In this document: one piece after another, positions 8,995-18,209 of the stretch
How positions within the stretch are numbered: position 1 is the stretch's first letter
How the letters are laid out: each line of letters opens with the position of its first letter
Source: DASUAS01 sp963756895
GTDB lineage: Bacteria > Actinomycetota > Acidimicrobiia > IMCC26256 > DASPTH01
Length of the DNA stretch: 64,000 nt
Direction: 5' to 3'
Assembly (NCBI GenBank): GCA_963756895.1
Contig: CAVWPI010000008.1
Coordinates: 310,001-374,000, forward strand
Notes under the pieces: generated by a model
Told to the model about the DNA's origin: nothing
Database searches by the model: none
What the model saw: only the letters and a program-made list of their open reading frames with translations
Program-made: the position numbers and the translations under genes

Positions 8995-10160
8995 CGGTGG
9001 GGAGGTGAACTCCGCGTCGCCCGTTCGCACAGGAGCTCGGTCTGCGCGTCGGTGAGGGTGAGCGCCACCCGCACGTGGTCGGCGCTCGCAGTGCCGTAGA
9101 AGTCGCCCGGCGCGACCACGAGCCCGGTGGTGGCGAGCTCCTCGGCGATGGCCCAGCCGTCGCGCGCGCGGTCGGCGTCGCGCAGCCACAGGTAGAAGGT
9201 GGACGAGCCACCGTCGTGCACGAGCCCGCGCGACTCGAGTGCGGGCGAGCGCCACCGGCGCGCCGGCGCGCGTAGCAGGCCTGCTGCTCGCGGACGTGCT
9301 GGTCTTCGCCCAGCGCGGCAGCCGCCGCGGCCTGGATCGGTGCCGGCATCATCAGCCCACCGTGCTTGCGCATCTCGCCCAGGTACCCGACCAGCACCCG
9401 GTCGCCGGCGACGAACCCGGCCCGCAGCCCGGCCATGTTCGAGCGCTTCGACAGCGAGTGGACGACGAGCACACCGTCGGCGCCGGCGTGGAGCGCGGTG
9501 ACCGGCGTCGGCGGGCGCGCCGTCGGCGTCGTAGGTGAACTCGGCGTAGCACTCGTCGCTGGCGACGAGGATCCCCCGGCTGCGTGCCCACTCGACCGCG
9601 TCGAGCATGGCGTCGGGGCTGGCGACCGCGCCGGTGGGGTTGCTCGGGTCGTTGAGCCAGAGCACGAGCGCACGGTCGGCGTCGGCGGGATCGACGCGGT
9701 CGAGGTCGAGATGCCACTCGTCGTCGACCGGCACCGGCACCGCGCGCAGGCCGGCGAGCAGCGCGCCCATCTCGTAGGTGGGGTACGCGACGGCCGGGTA
9801 CAGCACGGTGTCGCGCGACGGGTCGCGCAACGACAGCATCCGCGGCAGCGAGGCGACGACCTCCTTGGTGCCGATGCACGCGATCACGTCGTCGGGGGTG
9901 AGCGCGCACCCGAAGCGACGCTCGACCCAGCCCACCGCGGCCTCGCGGAAGCCGGGACTGCCGATGGTGGCCGGGTAGCCGGTGGCGCCGGGCGCGGCCT
10001 GCGCCAGAGCGTCGAGCACGACCGCGGGCATGGGATCGACCGGGGTGCCGACCGAGGCGTCGAGGATCCCGCCGGGCACCGCCGCTGCGGTGGCGCGGAT
10101 CGGTCCGAGGCGGTCGTGCGGGTACGGCGGCGGGACGAACGCCGGCGGGTCGGAGGGCAT
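8955..10160 (-). CDS. dapC: Succinyl-diaminopimelate aminotransferase (class I/II, two compensating frameshifts)
   Basis: PLP-dependent fold-type I aminotransferase, most like actinobacterial DapC, which makes N-succinyl-LL-DAP. DRLGPIRATAAAVPGGILDASVGTPVD is typical of the N-terminus; WLNDPSNPTGAVA is the cofactor-binding Asn loop; HSLSKRSNMAGLRAGF holds the PLP lysine. An extra base near 9513-9515 moves the frame, and a second indel in the CGCGCC run near 9255-9265 restores it, so start and stop are in one frame with a scrambled stretch between. The last ~20 residues are unusually Arg-rich and the true C-terminus is uncertain. It starts 10 bases after the GGDEF gene stop and precedes dapD. 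Confidence 0.85.
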   Translation of the reverse strand: MPSDPPAFVPPPYPHDRLGPIRATAAAVPGGILDASVGTPVDPMPAVVLDALAQAAPGATGYPATIGSPGFREAAVGWVERRFGCALTPDDVIACIGTKEVVASLPRMLSLRDPSRDTVLYPAVAYPTYEMGALLAGLRAVPVPVDDEWHLDLDRVDPADADRALVLWLNDPSNPTGAVASPDAMLDAVEWARSRGILVASDECYAEFTYDADGAPADAGHRAPRRRRRCARRPLAVEALEHGRAAGRVRRRRPGAGRVPGRDAQARWADDAGTDPGRGGCRAGRRPARPRAAGLLRAPARRWRSPALESRGLVHDGGSSTFYLWLRDADRARDGWAIAEELATTGLVVAPGDFYGTASADHVRVALTLTDAQTELLCERATRSSPPHRGCVSRRRRSAAR

Positions 10161-10170
10161 CGGCCGCAGG

Positions 10171-11494
10171 CTAACGGTCGCCGCGGTGCGGTTCTTCGTA
10201 GGTCTCGACGCGCGCGCGGCCGCGGTCCTTCGCCGTGTACATGGCGAAGTCGGCCCGGCGGAGCAGCTCGCCCGCGCTCATGGTCTCGCCCTCGTTGGCA
10301 CTGGCGATGCCGATGCTCACCGTGGTGACCAGCGCGTTGCCGTCGAAGTCGACCGGCTCGGCGATCACGGTCAGCAGCCGTTCGGCCACCTGCATCGCCT
10401 CGCCCGGATCGTGGAGGTCGGCCAGGATGGCGGCGAACTCGTCACCGCCGAGGCGGCCCACGCTGTCGGACGGGCGCAGCGTCTGCAGCAGCCGCTGCCC
10501 GACGAGCTGCAGGAGGCGGTCGCCGACGTCGTGGCCGAGGTTGTCGTTCACCGTCTTGAAGCGGTCGAGGTCGAGGTAGAGCACCGCGAGGAACGACTGG
10601 TGGCGGCGGATGCGCGCGAGCGCGGCCTCGAGCCGGTCGAGCAGCAGCACGCGGTTGGGGAGACCGGTGAGCGGGTCGTGCAACGCGCGGTGGCTGAGGA
10701 ACGCTTCGCGCACCTTCAACGCGGTGACGTCGCGCGCGATGCCCGTCGCCGCGATCACCTCGCCCGAGGAGTTGCGCAGCGGCACCACCTTGTGCTCGGT
10801 CCAGATCTGCGTGCCGTCGCGCCGCACCATGCGCAGCTGCAACGACCGCACGCCGTCGACACCGTCACGACCGAGGTTGAGCACCTCTTCGACGTCGTCC
10901 TCGTGGGTGACCTTCACGATCAGCGACGGGTCGTCGTAGAACTCCTGCGCCGTGTAGCCGAGCGCGCCCTCGACCGCAGGGTTCACGTAGTCGAAGCGCG
11001 GCGAGTCGCCGACGCTGAAGCGGTACACGACGTCGGCCGCGTTCTCGGCGATGAGCCGGAACCGTTCCTCCGACGCCCGCAACGCGCGCTGCGCGCGTCG
11101 TTCGGTGGTGGTGTCGAAGAACGTGCAGATCACGGCGTTGATCTCGCCGTTGTCGTCGAACAGCGGTTGGGTGGCGACCGTGATCCACACCGTGCCCGGA
11201 TAGGCGCCGGAACGGGCACCCATCACGAATCCGCTCAGGCTCTCGCCCGTCCGCAGCGTGCGCACCGACGGGATGTCGTCGCCGGCGAGCGGCTCGCCGT
11301 CCTCGTCGATCAGGTCGAGGCCGTGGGTGAACAGTCCACGCGTCCCCGCGACCAGTTCGCCCACGACACCGAACGTCGTTCTGCGCGCGTTGGTTGGCGA
11401 AGAGGATCTTCCCCTCGACGTCGAACACCACGATCGCGACCTCGAGCGCATCGAGCAGTCGGTCGGTCGGGAGCGCGGTGGGCTCCTCGGTCAC
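10171..11494 (-). CDS. PAS-domain diguanylate cyclase (GGDEF), one frameshift
   Basis: Sensor-type enzyme making cyclic di-GMP from two GTP. GTG at 11494 starts VTEEPTALPTDRLLDAL; a first PAS fold (VFDVEGKILFANQRAQ) is broken by an indel near 11385-11392 and resumes as TTFGVVGELVAG. A second PAS/PAC follows (ERFRLIAENAADVVYRFS, then RDGTQIWTEHKVVPLRNSSGEV). The GGDEF domain is complete: DPLTGLPNRVLLLDRL, YLDLDRFKTVND and the active-site loop RLGGDEFAA. RPSD five residues upstream matches the product-inhibition I-site. No membrane segment and no EAL domain. The GTG overlaps the hflX stop by four bases, so it is the tail of the miaA-dapF-hflX run. The signal sensed is unknown. Confidence 0.88.
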
Positions 11495-12810
11495 GCCTTC
11501 TGGTTGACGACGAACTCGCCGAAGCGAGTGACCGCCGGAGCGGGCAACCGCGCTCGCAACCGACTTCCGCCTTCCGCGTGCACTTCCACCAGCACCTCGC
11601 CCTCCCGGTGGAGCGCGGCAACCACGTCGCCCCGCTCGTATGGCACCAACAACTCCACGATAGGAGCGAGGGTGCGCAAACGGGCCGCGAGCGTGTCCAA
11701 GAGCACACTGGTGCCTTCGCCTGTGACCGCCGACACGACGACCGCCTGCGGATGCGCGGCGAGCAGTCCCTTCACGTCGTCGGCGGCGGCGAGGTCGGCC
11801 TTGTTGAGGACGAGCAGCTCGGGCACGTGGCCGGCGCCGATCTCGCGCAGCACCGTGCCGACCGCTTCGATCTGCTGCTCGGCCTCGGATGCGCCGGCAT
11901 CGACGACGTGCACGAGGAGGTCGGCGTCGACCACCTCCTCGAGCGTCGACTGGAACGACTCGACCAGCTGGTGCGGGAGGCGCTGCACGAACCCGACGGT
12001 GTCGGATGCGAGCACGGTCTCGCCGCCGGGCAGGCGCAGCTGGCGGGTGGTGGGGTCGAGGGTGGAGAAGAGGCGGTCCTCCACCAGGACGTCGGCGTCG
12101 GTGAGGCGGTTGAGCAGCGTGGACTTGCCCGCGTTGGTGTACCCGACGAGCGCGACGGTGGAGCGGGCGCTGCGCCGCCGGCCCTTGCGTTGGGTGTTGC
12201 GGTTCTTCGCCAGCGTGTCGAGCTCGCGCTCGAGGCGCGAGATGCGGGTCTGGATGCGCCGGCGGTCGACCTCGAGCTGTGTCTCACCCGGACCACGGTT
12301 GCCGACCAGGCCGCCGCGCGCGCCACCACCCGCACCCTGCTGACTGAGTTGCAGTCCGCGACCGCGCAGTCGCGGCAGTCGGTAGCGGAGCTGCGCGAGC
12401 TCCACCTGCACCATGCCTTCCTGACTGCGCGCGTGCTGGGCGAAGATGTCGAGGATCAGCGCGACGCGGTCGACGACATCGACCTTGAACAGCTTCTCGA
12501 GGTTGCGTTGCTGCGCGGGCGTGAGCTCGTCGTCGAACACGACGAGGTCGACGTCGAGCGTGTCGGCGAGCTCCTGCAGCTCCTTCGCCTTGCCCGACCC
12601 GATGTAGGTGGCGGGATCGGGCGCGTCGCGGCGTTGCAGCACGAGCTCGACCGGATCCGCGCCCGCGGTGTCGACGAGGAGCGCGAGCTCGTCGAGCGAC
12701 GCCTGCGCGGCTTCTGCGTCGCGCGTCCCGATGCCGGTGCCGACGAGCAGCGCGCGCTGGCGCAGGACGTCGAAGTCGACTTCGGTCGCGGTGAGGCGCC
12801 GGCGACTCAT
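11491..12810 (-). CDS. hflX: Ribosome-associated GTPase HflX
   Basis: A 439-residue HflX-type GTPase, known in other bacteria to bind the 50S subunit and rescue or split stalled ribosomes. The N-terminal domain contains DPATYIGSGKAKEL and DELTPAQQRNLE; the Gly-rich linker reads RGPGETQLEVDRR, followed by a coiled helix. The G domain has P-loop GYTNAGKS (about 223-231), a switch II DTVGF, and G4 LNKADL; G5 is SAVTGEG. A short C-terminal domain follows. ATG at 12810 overlaps the dapF stop (ATGA). The order miaA-dapF-hflX is common in Actinobacteria. Confidence 0.95.
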   Translation of the reverse strand: MSRRRLTATEVDFDVLRQRALLVGTGIGTRDAEAAQASLDELALLVDTAGADPVELVLQRRDAPDPATYIGSGKAKELQELADTLDVDLVVFDDELTPAQQRNLEKLFKVDVVDRVALILDIFAQHARSQEGMVQVELAQLRYRLPRLRGRGLQLSQQGAGGGARGGLVGNRGPGETQLEVDRRRIQTRISRLERELDTLAKNRNTQRKGRRRSARSTVALVGYTNAGKSTLLNRLTDADVLVEDRLFSTLDPTTRQLRLPGGETVLASDTVGFVQRLPHQLVESFQSTLEEVVDADLLVHVVDAGASEAEQQIEAVGTVLREIGAGHVPELLVLNKADLAAADDVKGLLAAHPQAVVVSAVTGEGTSVLLDTLAARLRTLAPIVELLVPYERGDVVAALHREGEVLVEVHAEGGSRLRARLPAPAVTRFGEFVVNQKA

Positions 12811-13673
12811 GCGATGTCCACGTCGACGTCGAAGACGTGCACGACCGGACCACCCAAGCGGATGGTGGCGCGGCCCTCGCGAGGCAGCTCGACGGTGAGA
12901 TCGCCGCCGGGCACGTGCACGGTGACACGCTCGCCGACGAGTCCGCGCCGGTGCGCGACCGCGGCGGCCGCGCACGCGCCGGTGCCGCAGCTGAGCGTCT
13001 CGCCCACCCCGCGTTCCCACACCCGCATGTCGACCTCGTCGCTGGCACCCGGGGTGACGCGCACGAACTCGACGTTGGTGCGCTTCGGGAAGCGGTCGTC
13101 GACCTCGAGGTGGCGACCGTGCTGGGTCACCCGCGCGGTGGCGGGATCGTCGACGAACAACACGAGGTGGGGGTTACCCATCCCCGCGGCATCGCCCTCG
13201 TAGTGGGTGCCGTGGAAGTCGGCGGTGATGCCGAACGGCGAGTCGACCGCGACCGGGATCTGCGCGGGATCGAAGGTGACCGGGCCCATGTCGACGGTGG
13301 CGGCGGTGACCGCACCGCTGGACGGATCACGCCTGAGCTCGACCTGGCGCCGGCCGCCGCCGGTGTCGACCACGAGCGTGCCGTCGGCCCCGAGACCGTC
13401 GCGGGCTGCGACCCAGGCCAGGGTGCGCATGCCGTTGCCGCTCATCTCGGCGATGCCGCCGTCGGCATTGAAGAGCAGCATCTCGGCATCGGCGCCGTCG
13501 GCTCCCGGGGACACCACGATCAGGCCGTCGGCACCCACACCGCTGTGGCGGTCGCAGAGCGCGCGCGCCTGCGGGGCGAGGATGCCCCGCACTCCCCCGT
13601 CGTCGTGGAGCCACGACATCACGAGGAAGTCGTTGCCCGTCGCGTGCAGCTTGGACAGCCGGACGGCAGTCAT
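12807..13673 (-). CDS. dapF: Diaminopimelate epimerase
   Basis: A 288-residue cofactor-independent racemase fold protein converting LL-DAP to meso-DAP for lysine and peptidoglycan. The start MTAVRLSKLHATGNDFLVM and GVGADGLIVV are typical. The C-terminal catalytic motif ETLSCGTGACAAA is intact (Cys229). The N-terminal catalytic cysteine, normally in CGNG, is serine here (AEMSGNGMRT, Ser78). Either this lineage uses a variant active site, or a T is misread as A in the codon. It overlaps the miaA stop (ATGA at 13670-13673) and the hflX start, so all three are probably co-translated. With dapB, C, D and E it nearly completes the DAP pathway in this window. Confidence 0.9.
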   Translation of the reverse strand: MTAVRLSKLHATGNDFLVMSWLHDDGGVRGILAPQARALCDRHSGVGADGLIVVSPGADGADAEMLLFNADGGIAEMSGNGMRTLAWVAARDGLGADGTLVVDTGGGRRQVELRRDPSSGAVTAATVDMGPVTFDPAQIPVAVDSPFGITADFHGTHYEGDAAGMGNPHLVLFVDDPATARVTQHGRHLEVDDRFPKRTNVEFVRVTPGASDEVDMRVWERGVGETLSCGTGACAAAAVAHRRGLVGERVTVHVPGGDLTVELPREGRATIRLGGPVVHVFDVDVDIA

Positions 13674-14594
13674 GCGCTCCAGCTTGCCAGGAGGGCGGGC
13701 AACACCGCGCACGGATTCGCCGACGCCCCGAACCAGGTGATGCGGGGGTCGCGGCGGAACCACATGCGCTGGCGGCGCGCGAACTGGCGGGTGCGCACCA
13801 CGATCGAGTCCAACGCCGGGTCGAGCTCGATCTTCCCGTCGAGATGGTCGAGCACCTCGCGGTAGCCGATGGCCTGCGCCGCGGTGCGTGAGAGCGCGCC
13901 GCGATCGCGCAGCGTGCGGACCTCGTCGACCAGTCCCGCGTCGCGCATGGCAGCGACCCGGGCCACGATGCGGGGGTTGAGGACGGCGCGCGGGAGCCAC
14001 ACGCCCGCGACACGCACCGGGAAGACGGTGTCGCCGTAGGTCTGGATCCCGTCGCCGAACGACGAGAACGGTCGACCGGTGAGCTCGATCACCTCCAACG
14101 CGCGACGCGACGCGCCGGGTGTTGTCGGGCTCGATGTTCGCCGCGGCATCGGGATCGCGGCGGACGAGCTCCTCGTAGAGATCGGCCCGTCCTTCCCGCG
14201 TGGCGGTGCGGGCCAGGATCGCGTCGCGCACGGCGTGGTCCTCGGGCGGGAAGGTCAACGGGTCGATCACCGCCTGCACGTAGAGGCCGGTGCCGCCGAC
14301 GAGCAACGCGCGCTTGCCGCGCGCCTCGATGTCGGCCACGGCGGCGCGCGCCTCCTCCTGGAACCGGACGACCGACCACTCCTCGGTGGGCTCGGCGACG
14401 TCGATCAGGTGGTGCGGCACCGCAGACCGCTCCGCGGGGCTCGGCTTGGCCGTCCCGATGTCGAGTCCCCGGTACACCTGCATGGAGTCGACCGAGACCA
14501 GCTCCACGTCACCGAAGGCGCGCGCGACCTCGAGCGCGAGCGCCGACTTCCCGGAGGCGGTGGGGCCGACGATCGCGAGGTGCGAGCGGGTCAC
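13670..14594 (-). CDS. miaA: tRNA dimethylallyltransferase (one frameshift)
   Basis: Adds dimethylallyl to N6 of A37 in tRNAs reading UNN codons; MiaB then thiomethylates the product. GTG at 14594 begins VTRSHLAIVGPTASGKSALAL with the P-loop. VSVDSMQVYRGLDIGTAKP and LLVGGTGLYVQAVIDPL are diagnostic. The frame breaks at about 14105-14115 inside a repeated GCGTCGCG tract, after EPDNTRR, and continues as ALEVIELTGRPFSSF. YREVLDHLDG and VVRTRQFARRQRMWFRRD complete the family signature. Reconstructed length is about 308. It starts 10 bases after miaB and overlaps dapF. The indel in a GC repeat suggests sequencing error. Confidence 0.92.
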
Positions 14595-14604
14595 GAGGAG
14601 TGCG

Positions 14605-16023
14605 TCACGCAGGCGCAGCGACGACGGGGATGCGGATGCGCGCGGAGCGCGGTGCCGGCGCGGCACCGACCAGGTCGCCGCGCAGCCAGTGGGGCGCGGC
14701 GTACGTGACGATCACGTCGGCGGTGCCCCCGACCGCGACGTCGGTCGTGCCCGGGGCGAAGTGCACCAACTTGTTCTGGCGGGTGCGGCCCGACCACATC
14801 GACTCGTCGTTCTTCGACGGGCCTTCGAGCAACAGCGACTCGGTGCGGCCGACACGCGCCTCGTGCTTGACCAGCGCGTGACGCTCCACGACCTCGGTGA
14901 GCCGGCGCATGCGCTCCTGCGCCACCTCGACGGCGACGAAGTCGTCGACCATGTCGGCGGCGGGGGTGCCGGGACGGGGTGAGAACACGAACGTGTAGGC
15001 GGCGTCGTAGGCCGCTTCGTCGACCACCTCGAGGGTGCGCTCGAAGTCGTCGTCGGTCTCACCGGGGAAGCCGACGATGAGGTCGGTGGTGACCGCGAGA
15101 TCGGGGATGGCGGCGCGGGCGTCGGCGAGACGGCGCAGGTAGCGCTCGGCGGTGTAGCCGCGGTGCATGCGCGCCAGCGTGCGGTCGCTTCCCGACTGCA
15201 GCGGCAGGTGGAGGTGCTCGCAGACCGACGGGCACTCGGCCATCGCCGCGATGGTCTCGGGACGCAGGTCCTTCGGGTGGGGTGACGTGAAGCGGATGCG
15301 GTCGATCCCGTCGACCGCGTCGAGGGCGCGCAGGAGGTCGGCGAACTGCGGGCGGTACTGCCCGGCGCCGAGGTCGCGTCCGTAGGAGTTGACGTTCTGG
15401 CCGAGCACGGTGATCTCACGGACGCCGTCGGCCGCGAGCTCCTCGGCCTCACGCACGATGTCGCCCATGCGCCGGCTGATCTCGGGACCGCGCACGATCG
15501 GCACGATGCAGAACGTGCACGAGTTGTCGCAGCCGACCTGGATGGTCACCCACGCCGAGTGGCGTGTGTCTCGACGCGCCGGCAACGCCGACGGGTAGGC
15601 GTCGTGCTCCTCGAGGATCTCGACCACCGGGCCCTCGAAGCGCGCCCGCTCCAGGAGTGCGGCCGCGTGGGACAGGTTGTGGGTGCCGAACACCACGTCG
15701 ACGTGGCCGGCCCGCTCGACGATGAGCTCCCGGTCCTTCTGGGCCAGGCACCCGCCCACCGCGATCTGCAGGTCGGGGCGCTCCTGCTTGAGCGCCTTGA
15801 GCCGCCCGAGGTGGCCGTAGAGCTTGTTGTCGGCGTTCTCGCGGATGCAGCACGTGTTGAGGACCACGACGTCGGCCGACTCGAGGTCGTCGGTGGCCTC
15901 CATGCCCTCGGACGCGAGCAGCCCGGCGATGCGCTCCGAGTCGTGCTCGTTCATCTGGCAGCCGTAGGTGCGCACGTAGAAACGTCGTGCGGACGCCGGG
16001 GGCTGCTCGTCGGGCGGGGACAC
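14605..16023 (-). CDS. miaB: tRNA-2-methylthio-N6-dimethylallyladenosine synthase
   Basis: A 472-residue radical-SAM methylthiotransferase acting on i6A37 of tRNA. Three parts are visible: an N-terminal MTTase domain with auxiliary-cluster cysteines (RTYGCQMNEHDSERI, VLNTCCIRENA, VGGCLAQKD), the radical SAM core with VQVGCDNSCTFCIVP (CxxxCxxC) and HLPLQSGSD, and a C-terminal TRAM domain (TESLLLEGPSKND, then TDVAVGGTADVIV). The start is GTG at 16023. First gene of the minus-strand run that continues into miaA. The usual actinobacterial neighbour recX is not between recA and miaB here. Confidence 0.95.
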   Translation of the reverse strand: MSPPDEQPPASARRFYVRTYGCQMNEHDSERIAGLLASEGMEATDDLESADVVVLNTCCIRENADNKLYGHLGRLKALKQERPDLQIAVGGCLAQKDRELIVERAGHVDVVFGTHNLSHAAALLERARFEGPVVEILEEHDAYPSALPARRDTRHSAWVTIQVGCDNSCTFCIVPIVRGPEISRRMGDIVREAEELAADGVREITVLGQNVNSYGRDLGAGQYRPQFADLLRALDAVDGIDRIRFTSPHPKDLRPETIAAMAECPSVCEHLHLPLQSGSDRTLARMHRGYTAERYLRRLADARAAIPDLAVTTDLIVGFPGETDDDFERTLEVVDEAAYDAAYTFVFSPRPGTPAADMVDDFVAVEVAQERMRRLTEVVERHALVKHEARVGRTESLLLEGPSKNDESMWSGRTRQNKLVHFAPGTTDVAVGGTADVIVTYAAPHWLRGDLVGAAPAPRSARIRIPVVAAPA

Positions 16024-16034
16024 GGCCGCTCAGT

Positions 16035-16502
16035 CTACGGAGCGGTCGGGACGTTCCGGTCGCCCGGATGAGCGTCGAGCACCCTGCGCAGGGACCGCTC
16101 GAGCGACTTCCGCTCCCCTGGCCCGAGATGTGAGAGGAACTCCTCCTCGATGCCCTGCAGGTACACGGGCGCCGCCTTGCGCAGTGCTGCACGTCCGTCG
16201 TCGGTGATCAGCGCGAACGCTGCCCTCCGGTCGTTGGGATCGGGCTCCCGCCTCACCAGGCCGGCACGTTCCATCTCGTCGACCACCCGACTGACCCGGC
16301 TCCGACTCAGCACCACCCGGTCGGAGAGCTGCTGCATCCGCAGCCGCCGGCCGGGCGCGGCGTTGAGCTCGAGCAGGACGTCGTACTGACCGATGGGCAC
16401 CAGCCGATGCGCCTCGAGCCGCTCCTCCAGCTTCCGCACCACCGCCGCGTGGACCTGCAGCAGCGCGGCGAAGGCGCCCAGTCCCTCAGGTTCCTCGACC
16501 AT
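16035..16502 (-). CDS. MarR-family transcriptional regulator
   Basis: A 155-residue winged-helix regulator. The core reads LEAHRLVPIGQYDVLLELNAAPGRRLRMQQLSDRVVLSRSRVSRVVDEMERAGLVRREPDPNDRRAAF, with the wing carrying DPNDRR as in MarR/OhrR relatives; no Cys for OhrR-type peroxide sensing is seen in the N-terminal helix. ATG at 16502 was preferred to upstream starts because those would read through the palindromic operators. It is divergent from the rhodanese gene and ends 11 bases before the miaB GTG. It probably represses itself and the rhodanese gene through the paired palindromes (inference). Confidence 0.85.
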   Translation of the reverse strand: MVEEPEGLGAFAALLQVHAAVVRKLEERLEAHRLVPIGQYDVLLELNAAPGRRLRMQQLSDRVVLSRSRVSRVVDEMERAGLVRREPDPNDRRAAFALITDDGRAALRKAAPVYLQGIEEEFLSHLGPGERKSLERSLRRVLDAHPGDRNVPTAP

Positions 16503-16521
16503 CCGACCATCGTATCGCCAC

Positions 16522-16567
16522 TTGCGTGCGTGCGCACGCATCTGTACAGTCTGTGCGTGCGCACACA
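16522..16567 (+). promoter_or_regulatory. Rhodanese promoter with two near-identical palindromic operators
   Basis: TTGCGT (16522-16527), 17 bases and TACAGT (16545-16550) form a rightward promoter. The spacer contains the perfect palindrome TGCGTGCGCACGCA (16527-16540). A second copy differing by one base, TGCGTGCGCACACA (16554-16567), sits 27 bp further on, just past the expected transcription start. Leftward, TACGAT lies about 6 bases before the marR ATG and could be its -10. Two sites bracketing the promoter fit MarR repression. Confidence 0.6.
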
Positions 16568-16600
16568 TCTTCTGACCGAAGCCCATCCAGGAGGCACCAC

Positions 16601-16966
16601 ATGAAGAACCCCACCGTGAAGAACCCCACCGTCATCGACCGCGAAGGCGTCGCGGAGGTCATCGACACCGGTAGCGCCGTCGTCGTCGAGGCGCTCCCCG
16701 CGTCGCACTACGAGGACGCGCATCTCCCCGGCGCGCTGAACCTCCCCCACGACAGCGACGACGCAACGATCGCCGAGGTGCTGCCCGTCCGTGCCGCGGC
16801 TGTCGTCGTGTACTGCTCGAACCTCGCGTGCCCGAACTCCGGCATGCTGAGCCGCCGGCTGGCGCAGCTGGGCTACACGGACGTGCGCACGTACGAAGCC
16901 GGCAAGGAGGACTGGACCGCCGCGGGCCTCCCGACCGAGTCGGGCGCCGCAGTCGTCGCGGGTTGA
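16601..16966 (+). CDS. Rhodanese-like sulfurtransferase domain protein
   Basis: A single-domain, 121-residue cytoplasmic rhodanese. HYEDAHLPGALNLPHDS is the conserved DxHxPGAxN segment. The active-site loop begins at Cys in VVYCSNLACPNSGMLSRRL, and there is a second Cys five residues later. YEAGKEDWTAAGLP is the typical C-terminal element. AGGAGG lies 8 bases before the ATG at 16601. The first residues contain a short repeat (KNPTVKNPTV). Divergent from a MarR gene, which suggests induction by a sulfur, redox or toxic compound signal; this is inference. Confidence 0.88.
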   Translation: MKNPTVKNPTVIDREGVAEVIDTGSAVVVEALPASHYEDAHLPGALNLPHDSDDATIAEVLPVRAAAVVVYCSNLACPNSGMLSRRLAQLGYTDVRTYEAGKEDWTAAGLPTESGAAVVAG

Positions 16967-16979
16967 CGCGAGCGGGCAT

Positions 16980-17015
16980 CACCGGGCGGGACCTGGCAAG
17001 GGGCCCCGCCCGGTG
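16980..17015. terminator. Bidirectional hairpin between rhodanese and recA
   Basis: Perfect 11-bp stem CACCGGGCGGG (16980-16990) with CCCGCCCGGTG (17005-17015) and a 14-base loop, placed exactly between the convergent rhodanese stop (16966) and recA stop (17033). It lacks a T-run, as many actinobacterial terminators do. Confidence 0.65.
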
Positions 17016-17032
17016 AGCCGCGATCGCAGTGG

Positions 17033-18075
17033 TCAGCTCTCGATGTCGACGGGCTCGTCTTCGCCAAGAGTGATGTCTGCGTCGATGTCGACCTCGTCGA
17101 TGCCGACTTCCTGGCGGATCTTCTCGCTGATCTCCAGCATCATGTCGATGTTCTCGGACAGGAAGGTCTTGGCGTTCTCACGCCCCTGGCCGAGCTGCTC
17201 ACCCTCGTAGGTGAACCAGGCGCCCGACTTCTTGACGATGCCGAGCTCCACGCCGACGTCGAGCAGCGAGCCCTCGCGGCTGATGCCCTTGCCGTACATG
17301 ATGTCGAACTCCGCCTGCTTGAACGGCGGAGCCACCTTGTTCTTGACCACCTTGACCCGGGTGCGGTTGCCGGTGATCTCGGCACCGTCCTTGATCGACT
17401 CGATGCGGCGGATGTCGAGGCGCACGGACGAGTAGAACTTCAGCGCCCGGCCGCCCGGCGTGGTCTCGGGCGAGCCGAACATCACCCCGATCTTCTCTCG
17501 CAACTGGTTGATGAAGAGGCAGATGGTGTTGGACCGGTTGAGGTTGGCGGTGAGCTTGCGCAGCGCCTGGCTCATGAGCCGGGCCTGGAGGCCGACGTGG
17601 GTGTCGCCCATCTCGCCCTCGATCTCGGCCCGGGGCACGAGTGCGGCCACGGAGTCGATCACGACGACGTCGAGCGCGCCCGAGCGGATCAGCATGTCGG
17701 TGATCTCGAGCGCCTGCTCCCCGGTGTCGGGCTGGGAGATCAGCAGCTCGTCGACGTTGACGCCGATGGCCGACGCGTAGACCGGGTCCATGGCGTGCTC
17801 GGCGTCGATGTAGGCGCAGGTGCCGCCGTTGCGCTGGGCCTCGGCCACCACGTGCATGGCGAGCGTGGACTTCCCGGACGACTCCGGACCGAAGACCTCG
17901 ACCACGCGACCCGGGGCAGGCCGCCGATGCCGAGGGCGATGTCGAGCGCCAGGGCGCCGGTGGGGATGGCAGCCACGCCGACGTTGCCGTGCTCGCCGAG
18001 GCGCATGATGGCGCCCTTGCCGTACTGCTTCTCGATCTGGCCGAGTGCCATCTCGAGGGCCTGGTCTCGTTCCAC
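17033..18075 (-). CDS. recA: Recombinase RecA (one frameshift)
   Basis: DNA strand-exchange ATPase and LexA co-protease. GTG at 18075, preceded by AGGAGG, starts VERDQALEMALGQIEKQYGKGAIMRLGE. The frame breaks at about 17910: the run CCCCGGGTCGCG needs one more G to read GLPRGRVVEVFG, after which GPESSGKST (Walker A) follows. Also visible are VVVIDSVAALVPRAEIEGEMGD, loop L2 INQLREKIGVMFGSPETTPGG and an acidic C-terminus (DITLGEDEPVDIES). Reconstructed length is 347 residues, normal for Actinobacteria. A missing base in a homopolymer in so essential a gene points to sequencing error. recX does not follow it. Confidence 0.95.
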
Positions 18076-18209
18076 GGTGGAACCCTCCTGTGGGTTGCGT
18101 TGACGCTGCGATCGGGTGGGGGGAAGTCGTCGTGGTGACCGTACGACTGGGGTGTGACAGTTATCGGGACCCGTGGCTCCGGGCGTCTGCCCGCGAACCA
18201 CACGGGTGG

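Noticed and set aside
9982..13203. Long plus-strand open frame of over 1000 codons
   Set aside because: It is antisense to dapC, GGDEF, hflX and dapF. The translation is Arg/Ala/Val/Asp-biased without motifs, as expected opposite GC-rich codons.
17033..18075. recA as a pseudogene
   Set aside because: Only one base is missing, in a CCCCGGG run; all RecA motifs and the promoter are intact.
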